Of a DNA stretch of 23,479 nucleotides, positions 1 through 7,287 are shown in pieces. Within the stretch, counting starts at the first letter, position 1, and every line of letters starts with the position of its first letter. The notes under the pieces were generated by a model that made no database searches, was not told where the DNA came from, and was given only the letters and a program-made list of their open reading frames with translations. The translations under genes were made by a program, and so were the position numbers. The stretch comes from a virus, in the IMG/VR virus record IMGVR_UViG_3300019890_000019, positions 1-23,479 of that record; one strand, given 5' to 3'.

Positions 1-404
1 GCGAACTGGCAATTAAGACCAATCTGCGCGGCAGTCACTCCGGTGACAGTTGATGTGCCGACTTGAGCCAAGAACTGCGCGGCAGGATCATTGATGACAT
101 AGACCTCAACGTTATTCGCCGCAGCGACATCGCTTCCAGGCCAGTAGTTTGACCACGTAGTGCGCTTCTGCGCGACAGATGGGTATTTACATCCCACGAA
201 TACGCCCGCAAGGGCTGTGGTGCCAGGACCTGGGCCTGTGGTGATGCCAGCGATAGTGCCGTCGGCCGCGAGCCGAAACACCGGATCGCCAAAGAAAATA
301 TTCGCGGTGTTGTAATTAGTGATACCGACGACTTGCTCGTAGGTCGGCGATGCACCAGTGCCGCTGCGCTGTTGAAACCCGAAAGGCGCGAAGACATTCG
401 CCAT
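1..404 (-). CDS. Virion structural protein, C-terminus cut by window edge
   Basis: The ATG at 404 follows AGGAG by about 10 nt and the frame stays open to base 1, giving the first ~134 residues. The protein opens MANVFAPFGFQQ and has a GITNYNTANIFFGDPVFRL stretch and a WSNYWPG motif. From memory, these features (a [FS]P-type start, a 'xIxxGDPV' turn and an SNYWP motif) mark a virion structural family that is common in podovirus-like phages and often called capsid-associated or minor structural protein. It lies downstream of the scaffold-like and GroES-like genes, where head proteins are expected. I cannot tell a major capsid protein from a decoration protein, because the C-terminus is missing. 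The overlapping frame starting at 397 is a shadow: it has no ribosome binding site and an unnatural Arg/Ser-rich composition. Confidence 0.72.
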   Translation of the reverse strand, partial: MANVFAPFGFQQRSGTGASPTYEQVVGITNYNTANIFFGDPVFRLAADGTIAGITTGPGPGTTALAGVFVGCKYPSVAQKRTTWSNYWPGSDVAAANNVEVYVINDPAAQFLAQVGTSTVTGVTAAQIGLNCQF

Positions 405-507
405 GACGGAACACTCCTAATCGGAGGTCGTCATGCTCTACCGGAGAACAGAGAGACCTTTGAAAATCTTATATCGAAACTTGAGCACCGGGCCCAAGAT
501 GTGATGG

Positions 508-537
508 ATTAATTACACGCTTCCGCGCGCTTGTCAA
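508..537 (-). promoter_or_regulatory. Weak candidate promoter for the structural gene at 404
   Basis: The minus strand carries a perfect -35 hexamer TTGACA (537-532), which overlaps the stop codon of the preceding small gene. An AT-rich block (TAATTAAT) follows 16-17 nt further on, but it matches the -10 consensus poorly. The 129-nt gap before the structural gene is otherwise empty, and highly expressed head genes often have their own promoter. Only the -35 element is convincing. Confidence 0.25.
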
Positions 538-698
538 TCAAACTTCGCCGGAATGACGATAATTTCAATCGGCGGATGGTATTTCGGCTTGAGAATATTC
601 AAGACTTCCTCCACGAGGCGTTCAAGCATTTCGATCTTGCGATCAATACGTTGAATCCTGTGGAGGATTTCCTGCTCTTCATGCGTCTGAAGAGTCAC
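534..698 (-). CDS. 54-residue coiled-coil protein, or shifted 3' end of the preceding gene
   Basis: This short reading frame opens with GTG at 698, 4 nt after the stop of the 118-aa gene, and ends with TGA at 534. The product is charged and helical (EILHRIQRIDRKIEMLERLV, a heptad-like pattern) and then has a Pro/Ile-rich tail (HPPIEIIVIPAKFD). Composition and codon use look like real coding sequence. No clear Shine-Dalgarno site precedes the GTG. The frame also extends upstream: removing one C from the CCCC run at 727-730 would join the 118-aa protein directly to this segment (VSPRPPQLVDKNVTL). It may therefore be the C-terminal coiled coil of one ~180-residue protein rather than a separate gene. 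Function is unknown; a virion-associated role is suggested by position only. Confidence 0.5.
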   Translation of the reverse strand: MTLQTHEEQEILHRIQRIDRKIEMLERLVEEVLNILKPKYHPPIEIIVIPAKFD

Positions 699-702
699 GT
701 TT

Positions 703-1059
703 TTATCGACGAGCTGCGGCGGCCGCGGGGCTCACTGGTGTAACGGTGATCCCGGTGGGAGGGAAAAACGTCGGAACGGTACCAGCTTCGGTAAAGGTCT
801 GAGTGATCGGCGTGCCAAGCGTGGTACCAGCGGTATCCAACGCGGTAGCAACTACCGTACCAGTACCAGCCGCAACGCTCGTTTGGAATGCCCACGGAGT
901 GGGAGTTTCAACACCAGTCAGAAGAACTGCGGTCTGTGCAACACCAGTCGAATCGGTTACTACAACGCTGGTCGAAGCGAAGGCTACGCCCGTAGGCGTA
1001 GAGACCGCGGTGGGGCTTACAACTACCGCGACAATGATCGGGATCAGGGGAGTGGACAT
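703..1059 (-). CDS. Thr/Val/Ala-rich 118-aa protein, probably virion-associated
   Basis: The ATG at 1059 is preceded by AAGGAA at 8-9 nt. The protein is rich in small and beta-branched residues (Val, Thr, Ala, Ser), has almost no charge and no membrane or signal segment. This composition resembles beta-sandwich or Ig-like domains of phage decoration and fibre proteins. It ends in an odd Ala-Arg run (PAAAAARR) read from a GC-rich tract just after CCCC. That tail looks like out-of-frame sequence, because the other frame continues into a sensible coiled coil. It sits among head genes on the late strand, downstream of a possible terminator. I recognise no family. A structural role is inference from composition and context. 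Confidence 0.62.
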   Translation of the reverse strand: MSTPLIPIIVAVVVSPTAVSTPTGVAFASTSVVVTDSTGVAQTAVLLTGVETPTPWAFQTSVAAGTGTVVATALDTAGTTLGTPITQTFTEAGTVPTFFPPTGITVTPVSPAAAAARR

Positions 1060-1184
1060 GGAGAAAATTCCTTCTGTATGAGTTTTGCGAGCCTAGCGCG
1101 AATTGTTGACAGACGTAAGACCACGCCTACCGTGAGTTCGTGTAGTCTAAAGATACCCTCCGCCGTCTAAAAAGCAAGTTCTAC

Positions 1185-1224
1185 AAAAAATGTGCCCTAG
1201 CATATGTGCGCGCTTATCGCACAT
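1185..1224 (-). terminator. Candidate rho-independent terminator with two competing hairpins
   Basis: Read on the minus strand, ATGTGCG (1224-1218) can pair with CGCACAT (1210-1204) around a 7-nt loop. The same 5' arm (ATGTGC) can pair instead with GCACAT (1195-1190), which runs straight into six T residues (1190-1185). The element lies 42-81 nt past the stop of the gene ending at 1266 and before the next minus-strand start at 1059. The stems are short, so termination could be partial. Confidence 0.4.
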
Positions 1225-1265
1225 GGCGCAGAGGACGAACTGGACTGGCTTTGCATCAATGGCGT

Positions 1266-1874
1266 TCACTCGGTCGGAATCTTCATCGGCTCGTAGCTCT
1301 TTTTTATTTTGACTAATGAGTCACCCTTGTTATTCCGCTCGAAATGACCAGCTTGCGCGCCACTCAATTGCGCTTCCTTTTGCCCTACTTGTTCGCGTGC
1401 TTTGCGATTCTCGCGCGCAACGGCCGATGCGGTAATTTCTGCAGGCCGCTCCATCAATCTTTGCCCGTCCCGGTCGATGGTCATGCCCTTGTAGTTATCT
1501 GGCATCATCTCAGGATGTCGATACGCTGGCACTGCTTCCCAGCCAGCACGCGCGATTTGAACTTGATAGGACGGATCTTCCTTATTCAGCACCGTATGCA
1601 TCTTCCATTCGTAGGACCAGCCATCCGGAATGACACGAAGATCAATCGCGAACTTATCCTCGCCTTCAGGGATGTTATCGCCACCCCAATGCTCGCGAAG
1701 TTCTTGAGCTCGCTTAGCGGCGCGGGTGCGCGGGTCGTCCTCGCGCGGTTGAGTCTGTGCGGTGGCAGTCATCGCGGCAGGCGCTAGTCCTGACGGCATT
1801 GGAGCGTGAGGGCCTGGACGGCGGCGCGGCGCGGCGTCTTCGCCTATCACTGGATCTTCGTTATCGGTACTCAT
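1266..1874 (-). CDS. Conserved phage head-region protein (202 aa), unknown function
   Basis: The ATG at 1874 overlaps the stop of the preceding gene as ATGA, so it is probably translationally coupled. The N-terminal ~60 residues are disordered and rich in Pro, Arg and Ala. The core (about 70-145) has the segment IPDGWSYEWKMHTVLN, then YQVQIARAGWEAVP, RHPEMMP and an LMERPAEIT motif. I recognise this pattern (a Trp-rich 'PDGW.YEWK', then 'GW.PVP..RHPEMMP', then 'LMERP') from conserved proteins of unknown function in the head modules of podovirus-like phages. The C-terminal third is a charged helix, probably coiled. No catalytic motif or membrane segment is visible. Soluble; a role in the virion or in head assembly is inferred from position. 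Confidence 0.75.
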   Translation of the reverse strand: MSTDNEDPVIGEDAAPRRRPGPHAPMPSGLAPAAMTATAQTQPREDDPRTRAAKRAQELREHWGGDNIPEGEDKFAIDLRVIPDGWSYEWKMHTVLNKEDPSYQVQIARAGWEAVPAYRHPEMMPDNYKGMTIDRDGQRLMERPAEITASAVARENRKAREQVGQKEAQLSGAQAGHFERNNKGDSLVKIKKSYEPMKIPTE

Positions 1875-2128
1875 TGCAGACGGCCCTCTCGTTTCAATAA
1901 TTGCTTGTTTCTCGCATATTCTTCAACCGTCTGCCCTGTCGCTTCCGCCATTTCGACTTCTTGAGGGCTTAAAGTGACGACATTCGCGCGAGGTCCAGCA
2001 CCATTTCCTGAACGTGAGACAGGAGCTGCGGCTGGCGCGGCTTTGCGGGCGGGTGCGGCAGCATCGCTTAAGACTTCTTCGGGCTTCGGGTCTTTCGTAG
2101 GCGGCGCATCGGTACTGCCAATGCGCAA
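1871..2128 (-). CDS. C-terminal part of a frameshifted scaffold-like protein
   Basis: An 85-residue product could start at TTG 2128, but the same frame is open back to about 2201 and continues the preceding protein. Joining the frames gives ...RQMLRA-HEDAIDDGLAADTPEYF... without a break in sense. The segment ends SPQEVEMAEATGQTVEEYA followed by a basic helix (RNKQLLKREGRLQ), a terminal motif I associate with coiled-coil phage head proteins. The middle is Ala/Pro-rich linker. Independent translation would need the weak TTG start. More likely this is the 3' end of one gene spanning 2819-1871, interrupted at the GCGCGC tract (2197-2202). The stop codon overlaps the next gene as ATGA. Confidence 0.6.
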   Translation of the reverse strand: MRIGSTDAPPTKDPKPEEVLSDAAAPARKAAPAAAPVSRSGNGAGPRANVVTLSPQEVEMAEATGQTVEEYARNKQLLKREGRLQ

Positions 2129-2192
2129 AGTCTTCTCGATCGAGGCGAAGTACTCTGGCGTGTCGGCTGCAAGACCATCATCGATCGCATCT

Positions 2193-2819
2193 TCATGCGC
2201 GCAACATTTGGCGATTCAATTTCGTATCTCGCACATATTCAGGATGCGCCCGGACCCACGCGGCTGATCTTGGCGATAATGTAGCCGTGAATTGCTCCAC
2301 TGGATCACTTGATTGGCGAGGTGTCGGCTTTGGCGCGCTCTCTAAAGCTTTCTTGCCGCTTTCTAGTTGAATGAGCTTCGCTGAGTTATCCGACATCGAC
2401 TCTTGAATCTCTGCGGCCTTATCGTAATCCTGAGCGGCGAGCGCCGCGGCGTATTCACCGCGCAAAGATTTGCTTGATGTCTTGATATTCTCGATTGCGG
2501 TGGTCACCAAGTGCAATCTGTTGTCATGGCTCTCGGTTCGCGCGGCTACTTCGGCTTGCGACGCCTCATTGGCGCGCCGTTCAGCGTCCGCTCGCGCCGC
2601 TTTTTCGTCTTCGAGCTGCTTTTTAAGTTTCTCAAGGCCCTCTTCAGGCTTAAGTACAGTGCGATCCGCTGGCGCATCAACCGGATCGGTCTTAACGATC
2701 TCGATTTCTGGATCTTTCGCGGCTTTAGGATCAATTTTTTTCGGTTTTTTGGCCGCTTCGGCGTCGAGTGCGTCAAGATCAATGCGGATTTCGTCGGTTG
2801 GGGTTGCCATGACTACCAT
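2193..2819 (-). CDS. Coiled-coil scaffold-like protein, N-terminal part (frameshifted)
   Basis: The ATG at 2819 has GAGG 5 nt upstream and overlaps the previous stop by 7 nt; the ATG at 2810 (MATPTDE) is the alternative. The first ~75 residues are acidic, Lys-rich and disordered. Residues ~80-170 form a long charged coiled coil (KLKKQLEDEKAARADAERRA). A compact conserved motif follows (LSPRSAAWVRAHPEYVRD). Length, charge and position just upstream of capsid-type genes resemble phage scaffolding or minor head proteins, but that role is inferred. The frame stops at 2193 right after a GCGCGC tract. Adding one more GC dinucleotide would continue into the adjacent frame, giving a protein of roughly 315 residues. 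Confidence 0.7.
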   Translation of the reverse strand: MVVMATPTDEIRIDLDALDAEAAKKPKKIDPKAAKDPEIEIVKTDPVDAPADRTVLKPEEGLEKLKKQLEDEKAARADAERRANEASQAEVAARTESHDNRLHLVTTAIENIKTSSKSLRGEYAAALAAQDYDKAAEIQESMSDNSAKLIQLESGKKALESAPKPTPRQSSDPVEQFTATLSPRSAAWVRAHPEYVRDTKLNRQMLRA

Positions 2820-3253
2820 ACCATCCTCGGGTCAGCGACCCGTGCGCGAATCATATCCTCGAAAACCATGCGACATGGCACGTAATCTTCGCGAGCCAGC
2901 ACATTGGGACGCATATTAACGTCAAGCGCCCATGCATCCGATGGTTTTATCACCACCCAGTCGTGCAACTGAATATCAAGGCCGTAGGTGACGCCCGTGC
3001 GTTCATCGGTGCGCACGAAGCGACACGCGGATCCGATCTTAAGTACCAAGTGCGCTTTAGCCTGATACAAATCCTCTTTCAAATTCTGGTGCGGCAGGAC
3101 AATTCCGCCAGGCGTTTTTTCATCGCGCATGTAAATCGCGACTAGGACTTCGTTATTGGCTATTTCGTAGCCTGATAGGTCGCCTACTTTGTCGAGAATC
3201 CGTTTTTTTAGCGGGTCGATATCGACGTGCGGTTTTATGGCGGTCGCGGGCAT
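2813..3253 (-). CDS. GroES-like (chaperonin-10 fold) phage protein
   Basis: The ATG at 3253 is preceded by AAGG at 6-7 nt. The core carries features of the Cpn10 beta-barrel: EVLVAIYMRDEKTPGGIVLP corresponds to the strand and 'xxTxGGIxLP' mobile-loop region of GroES, followed by KEDLYQAKAHLVLKIG and LHDWVVIKPSDAW, which match the 'G.VV..G' and 'GD.V.' strands. At 146 aa it is longer than bacterial GroES (~97 aa), with an N-terminal basic helix and a C-terminal extension. Related phage proteins occur in head gene clusters and are often annotated as co-chaperonin-like. By analogy with T4 gp31, one role could be helping host GroEL fold the capsid protein, but a structural virion role is equally possible. 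Confidence 0.68.
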   Translation of the reverse strand: MPATAIKPHVDIDPLKKRILDKVGDLSGYEIANNEVLVAIYMRDEKTPGGIVLPHQNLKEDLYQAKAHLVLKIGSACRFVRTDERTGVTYGLDIQLHDWVVIKPSDAWALDVNMRPNVLAREDYVPCRMVFEDMIRARVADPRMVW

Positions 3254-3256
3254 GAT

Positions 3257-3460
3257 TTACCTTTTACTGATGATGGTGTTGATTTCTTCGCAGTACGCAT
3301 CCGATACTCGCCGAAGCGCATGGATCTGGCCGACATGGTAGCGATAGGCTGCAAAATCTTGAATTGACGCTAAACCATCCAGCACATCGCGCAATCGCTC
3401 GATTTCAGCGGCGATTATTTTTTTAAGTTCGGATTCGAACTGAGTACCGAGCGTCTGCAC
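3257..3460 (-). CDS. Small conserved helical phage protein (67 aa)
   Basis: The gene starts with GTG at 3460, 3 nt after the previous stop, and ends 3 nt before the GroES-like gene. The product is almost entirely helical: an amphipathic N-terminal helix (FESELKKIIAAEIERLRDVL), a YRYHVGQIHALRRV helix and a C-terminal CEEINTIISKR. Proteins of this size with the 'YR..VG.I.AL' and 'EEIN.I' motifs recur in phage head modules; I know no assigned function. It has no membrane segment. Tight spacing on both sides suggests co-translation with its neighbours. Confidence 0.7.
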   Translation of the reverse strand: MQTLGTQFESELKKIIAAEIERLRDVLDGLASIQDFAAYRYHVGQIHALRRVSDAYCEEINTIISKR

Positions 3461-3463
3461 AAA

Positions 3464-4318
3464 TCAGCCGTAAGCGCGCGCCTTCTCTAGCCGTCCAAGC
3501 CCGCCGCCTGCACCTGAGTCGATAGGATACGCCCGACCGCCTGATTTACGTCCCATTGGCGGCGGACCCATCGGAGCCGATGCCCCTGGAGGCGGCATCG
3601 GAGGCGGCGCGCCTTGATGCAAACCAACCGGACCACCTGGTGGCATGCCGGGAGGCGGCATCGGCATAGCTGGTTTCGCAGCACCACCGCCTGGCGCGAT
3701 GATGATGTTGATGTTCGTGCCTTTCTTCGCCCGTCCGCCTTTGGCCCTCGCGATGCGCCCGCCTTCAGGACGCGAACCGCCATAGGAAATGGGACCACCA
3801 GCAGCTTTTTTGACAGCACCACCCATGCACTTTGCGCACTTGCATTCCTTTTCATGAACTTTGCCGCCAGCAGCGCGCATGATCGGACGCATGCCGGGAC
3901 GTGGTGCGGCATTGCCGACGCGCGGCTGCATGCCAGGGTGTGGGCGTCCCATCATCGGACCGCCGGCCATTTTCTTAGCGCGTCCGCCTTTCTTCATGCC
4001 GCCGTCGTGCTTGATGCCATCGCGCTCTTGGTTAGCCTCTTTCATGTCGCGGTTCATGTACGAATCCGCGGTCATGGCGGAACCGCCAGATTTCCGCGGT
4101 TTACGGCCAGCATGCATTTTTGAGGCTTCGCCGTGCACTTTTCCGCCGCTCTTGTACTTGTTGCGCGAGATTGGGCGCATGCCTGTCTTTACTTCGGCAT
4201 TCATCGGTTCTGGTGGGGTCCAGGATGATGCGTCCACTTTCTGGTGAGGATCTGTGCTGGTAAGGCGATTGACCTTGGCCTTCGCTTGACTGCGGGCCTT
4301 TTCGGACATCTCGCTCAT
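3464..4318 (-). CDS. Gly/Pro/Lys-rich low-complexity phage protein (284 aa)
   Basis: The ATG at 4318 has GAGG 8 nt upstream. The conserved N-terminus includes DASSWTPPEPMNAEVKTGMR and a PISRNKYKSGGKV segment, which I recognise from conserved phage proteins encoded next to portal genes. The rest is strongly basic, with repeated GGR/GGK-AKK blocks (for example KKGGRAKKMAGG), a Cys pair (KECKCAKC, around residue 160) that could bind metal, and a Pro/Met/Gly-rich stretch (PMPPPGMPPGGP). Such sequence is likely disordered and may bind nucleic acid in the virion; that is inference. Because of the skewed composition the antisense frames are long and open (for example 3614-4123 plus), but they are shadows. 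Confidence 0.75.
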   Translation of the reverse strand: MSEMSEKARSQAKAKVNRLTSTDPHQKVDASSWTPPEPMNAEVKTGMRPISRNKYKSGGKVHGEASKMHAGRKPRKSGGSAMTADSYMNRDMKEANQERDGIKHDGGMKKGGRAKKMAGGPMMGRPHPGMQPRVGNAAPRPGMRPIMRAAGGKVHEKECKCAKCMGGAVKKAAGGPISYGGSRPEGGRIARAKGGRAKKGTNINIIIAPGGGAAKPAMPMPPPGMPPGGPVGLHQGAPPPMPPPGASAPMGPPPMGRKSGGRAYPIDSGAGGGLGRLEKARAYG

Positions 4319-4378
4319 TTTTGATACCTCATTTCGCTGAAACTAGTCCAATTAACAAGGATTTGCAAACTTTTACAG

Positions 4379-4384
4379 TATAAT
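4379..4384 (+). promoter_or_regulatory. Perfect -10 box upstream of the HNH gene
   Basis: A consensus TATAAT stands 72 nt before the HNH start, in the gap between divergent genes. No good -35 hexamer lies 16-18 nt upstream, so the promoter would depend on the -10 box or on an activator. Transcription would start near 4391, inside the long hairpin. Confidence 0.4.
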
Positions 4385-4386
4385 CC

Positions 4387-4427
4387 GGGTTCCGGCAGGC
4401 GCTAACCACAACGCCTGTCCAGAACCC
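4387..4427. repeat. Long imperfect hairpin in the HNH leader
   Basis: GGGTTC (4387-4392) pairs with GAACCC (4422-4427), and GGCAGGCG (4394-4401) pairs with CGCCTGTC (4412-4419, one G-U pair). The arms are separated by a small 1x2 internal loop and a 10-nt terminal loop, giving 14 base pairs. No T-run follows on either strand, so it is not a simple terminator. It could block readthrough, hide the HNH ribosome binding site, or mark the boundary of the mobile gene. Confidence 0.6.
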
Positions 4428-4455
4428 TAACCATCTAAATGGAACGAGCATTCAA

Positions 4456-4905
4456 ATGGCTGATATCCATCATACACTAGCAAACCATGTCGTAATTACT
4501 TCCACAGGTTGTATGGAATGGACTGGCTGGAGAACCGAAGACGGATACGGACGTATCGGGTCTGGCAACAAAAAGAAATACATGCATCGTATTTCATACG
4601 AGTTAACTTTCGGATCGATCCCTGATGGGTTATGGGTTTTGCATAGATGCGACAATCCACCATGTTTGAATCCTAATCATTTTTTTCTCGGTACCTTGAA
4701 GGATAACTTTCAAGACATGTACAGGAAAGGGCGTCAGCGAGGCCCGCAAGGTGAAAAACACAACAAATGCAAACTCACGGCAGAGCAAGTTTTAAAAATA
4801 AGAGATGACGAGCGGCCGTTAGCTGCCATAGAAGCTGAATACGGGATATCTAATGGGACCGCATCAAAGATACGTAATCGGCTTATTTGGAAGCATCTGC
4901 CTTAG
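4456..4905 (+). CDS. HNH homing-type endonuclease with C-terminal HTH
   Basis: This 149-aa protein matches the HNH_3 type of phage endonucleases. The core from H44 (HRISYE) through HRCDNPPCLNPNHFFLGT (63-80) contains the paired His/Cys/Asn residues of the beta-beta-alpha metal fold. The linker GEKHNKCKLTAEQV leads to a helix-turn-helix (EYGISNGTASKIRNR, ~128-142) for site recognition, ending in the usual WKHL. These enzymes nick or cut double-stranded DNA and spread their own gene. It lies on the plus strand inside a minus-strand late region, and its stop codon directly abuts that of the portal gene. Its DNA is more AT-rich than its neighbours. Together these points indicate a mobile insertion. 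The ribosome binding site is weak. Confidence 0.9.
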   Translation: MADIHHTLANHVVITSTGCMEWTGWRTEDGYGRIGSGNKKKYMHRISYELTFGSIPDGLWVLHRCDNPPCLNPNHFFLGTLKDNFQDMYRKGRQRGPQGEKHNKCKLTAEQVLKIRDDERPLAAIEAEYGISNGTASKIRNRLIWKHLP

Positions 4906-7287
4906 TTATTTCAAACCATTATCAACATCGTTAATAATTTTTCTCGCTTTCACTCCAACTCCGCTAGTAGATACTTGACCGCCTCCCTCAGTTGTCGGCG
5001 CGCGTACCAAGTTCCCAGCAAGGCCTATAGCTGTTTCATGCAATTTAGCTAGCCGATCCTTGTCTCGATTCTGATTTTCAGTCTCGGCTTCTTTTTCGCG
5101 CACGGCAACTTCACGTTTCTTGGTCTCTGCATCCATAAGTTTAGCTTGAGCCAAAGCTTTATCGACTTCTGTATCTACTTGCTGCGCAGGTCCCGCAGAG
5201 GTTGACTCTGGTTTAGGAGCGAGCGCCCCTGTTTTTATCTTTTCCGCAGTTTCAGCTGCTGCTGCCTGAGCTTCTGTCATTCTCGCCTTCGCCTCTGCTG
5301 TCGCGGCATCGGCCTTAGCTTTATCATTCGCCATTTCGTTTTGCATTTGAAGCAACTGAGGTGGGGGCGAAGCCCTTGCTGCTGGAGGTACGAAAAATTG
5401 TTCAGGGTTAGACCATCCCATAGCGATCAATGCAGCCGTATCAATTGCGATTGGATCGTAGAGATTTTGAGATGACGCTTGCAACTGCTTCAATCCAGTA
5501 ATTTTTAGCATCCGCTGTCCCATGCTCGCCGTATTAGGGTCGGCCTGCGGTACGAGTTCGCAATTATTCGCCGCCTGCATGAACTTCGCAACATCCCACA
5601 CGGTTTTCGATTTGCACTTACGTCCGAACGATTCAGGGTGATCTTTGAACACCTTCACAATCAATTGAAACTCTTCTGCCTGCGCAGAGTGCATGCGCTT
5701 ATGCACGGAGTTCACGATTTTTACCGCTTGGTCGATCAATGCAAGCGTGGTACCTACAGGGGCTTCGGCGCGACCTTCGCCTACCTGCAACTCTGACGTG
5801 CCGCCAACGCGCTGACCAGTCTCCACCATGTTGTTGACTAGATCCATCAACGCCGGCTGCCCTGACGTGTTGTACGGCAGTGGCATCACTGCCTGATTGA
5901 TCGGCATTCCGTTGGTGTCAATCTGAGCCCCGCCGCCTGGTGGTACGCGAAATATGTTCGTATTCTGGCGCGTGCCAGATTTCGCCATCAAAAATCCAGG
6001 GAAATTCGCGTACATGCCATTATCAAGCATCTCGCGCCAAGCGGCTGTCACCGCATTTGTGGTGTTTCCCAAAATATGCAGTAAGCCAATGTCGTAGAAT
6101 CCCAATCCTGGCACAAACGTGTACTTCACATAGCGCGTCCGTGCGGTGGGTAATTCCTGATCGTCTTCCTCGAAATTTCGCGTGACAGATAGTGCCTTGC
6201 GGGATGATTTATCGATCGTCACCACGTATGGTATCTCTAATCCTGACTCTTCGCCGTCGTGCTTATGCTCGAATCCTTTGATATCGAGTTCACAGCAAAT
6301 CTCGTAAATCTCGCGATCCCGATCATCGGGACGGAAATTATTGACGGTGAGACCTTGTTGGCTTTTCTTCTCTTCCTGCAGCGCATCTTGCGTAGGCTGT
6401 GCCGGATCTGGCAAATCAACGTCGCGATATACTTTCAGAATCTGCATGCGCTTAACCAGCGATGGGCGCATGTATGTTCTATGCGTGATGCGCCGCGCAT
6501 CGGTTAAGTTCACGGCCGCTTGATTGACGATGATGTCTTCGGCATCGACAGATAAGGATACCGGGCGGCTTTTTATCGGGCAGTAGTACACTTTTTTGAA
6601 CGTCGTACCACCAAAGCCTAGCATCAACAGCATGCGATCCGTGTCCGGATAGTACTCGGTCGCGACAGCCGTTAGATAATGGTTCATGTCGCGCTCGTAG
6701 TCGTTCGCGAGCTGATCCTCTTTTAGATCCGCATTGTTATCGTCGTTCCTGATCTTGACAGGTCCGTCCGTGGGGAGTAATTCTGATCTGGCGTTGGCCT
6801 GAAAACGTAGCACAGCTTCTAAAAGGAGGGGGTGCCTAACTTTTGACATTCCTTCGACGGGTGCCCCGTCGCTTGCGCCTTGAACATTCGGTAATTCTAT
6901 CTTTAAGCCTAAGAGTTTTATGCCGAGCGCGCGATCTTCGATCCATTCTTTGCGCGACTCAATATCCTGATCCACCGCGAGCAGCAAATCTTCGGTGATG
7001 CGCGTCAGTTCGCCTTCATCGATCTTGTCAATCAGGTTATCGAACCATTGCAGGGGACCGTCATTTGCGGCACCGGTTTTACCCAATGGAGCGCCATCTA
7101 GGGATACCGAGATCGATCCATCTCCGTGATTGATGCGGAGGATATTCCCTTTCGTATCCACGTCCGGTACATCTACCGGATCATCGTCTGTCATATCAAC
7201 GATGACTTTAGCGGGGTCAGGCAGTTCAGGATCGGGTTTACCGACTATCCGAAGGTTGGCGTTTCCTAAACCTGCGACGGCGGCCAC
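4906..7287 (-). CDS. Portal protein
   Basis: At 793 residues this is the size of P22-type portals. The N-terminal ~100 residues form an acidic extension. The central body includes a VRHPLLLEAVLRFQANARSE segment (about 150-170), then helices and loops typical of portal wing and stem regions (YPDTDRMLLMLGFGGTTFKK). A conserved VPGLGFYDIGLLHILGNTTN region follows. The C-terminal ~150 residues are an Ala/Glu/Lys coiled coil, as in barrel extensions of long portals. The portal forms the dodecameric ring at one head vertex through which terminase pumps DNA. It starts with GTG at 7287, sharing one base with the preceding TAG, so translation is coupled. Its position after TerL is the standard packaging order. 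The HNH stop codon abuts its 3' end. Confidence 0.85.
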   Translation of the reverse strand: MAAVAGLGNANLRIVGKPDPELPDPAKVIVDMTDDDPVDVPDVDTKGNILRINHGDGSISVSLDGAPLGKTGAANDGPLQWFDNLIDKIDEGELTRITEDLLLAVDQDIESRKEWIEDRALGIKLLGLKIELPNVQGASDGAPVEGMSKVRHPLLLEAVLRFQANARSELLPTDGPVKIRNDDNNADLKEDQLANDYERDMNHYLTAVATEYYPDTDRMLLMLGFGGTTFKKVYYCPIKSRPVSLSVDAEDIIVNQAAVNLTDARRITHRTYMRPSLVKRMQILKVYRDVDLPDPAQPTQDALQEEKKSQQGLTVNNFRPDDRDREIYEICCELDIKGFEHKHDGEESGLEIPYVVTIDKSSRKALSVTRNFEEDDQELPTARTRYVKYTFVPGLGFYDIGLLHILGNTTNAVTAAWREMLDNGMYANFPGFLMAKSGTRQNTNIFRVPPGGGAQIDTNGMPINQAVMPLPYNTSGQPALMDLVNNMVETGQRVGGTSELQVGEGRAEAPVGTTLALIDQAVKIVNSVHKRMHSAQAEEFQLIVKVFKDHPESFGRKCKSKTVWDVAKFMQAANNCELVPQADPNTASMGQRMLKITGLKQLQASSQNLYDPIAIDTAALIAMGWSNPEQFFVPPAARASPPPQLLQMQNEMANDKAKADAATAEAKARMTEAQAAAAETAEKIKTGALAPKPESTSAGPAQQVDTEVDKALAQAKLMDAETKKREVAVREKEAETENQNRDKDRLAKLHETAIGLAGNLVRAPTTEGGGQVSTSGVGVKARKIINDVDNGLK

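Noticed and set aside
3614-4123. Long plus-strand frame opposite the Gly/Pro-rich gene
   Set aside because: Arises from the skewed composition of the opposite gene; His/Arg/Thr-rich with no start signal.
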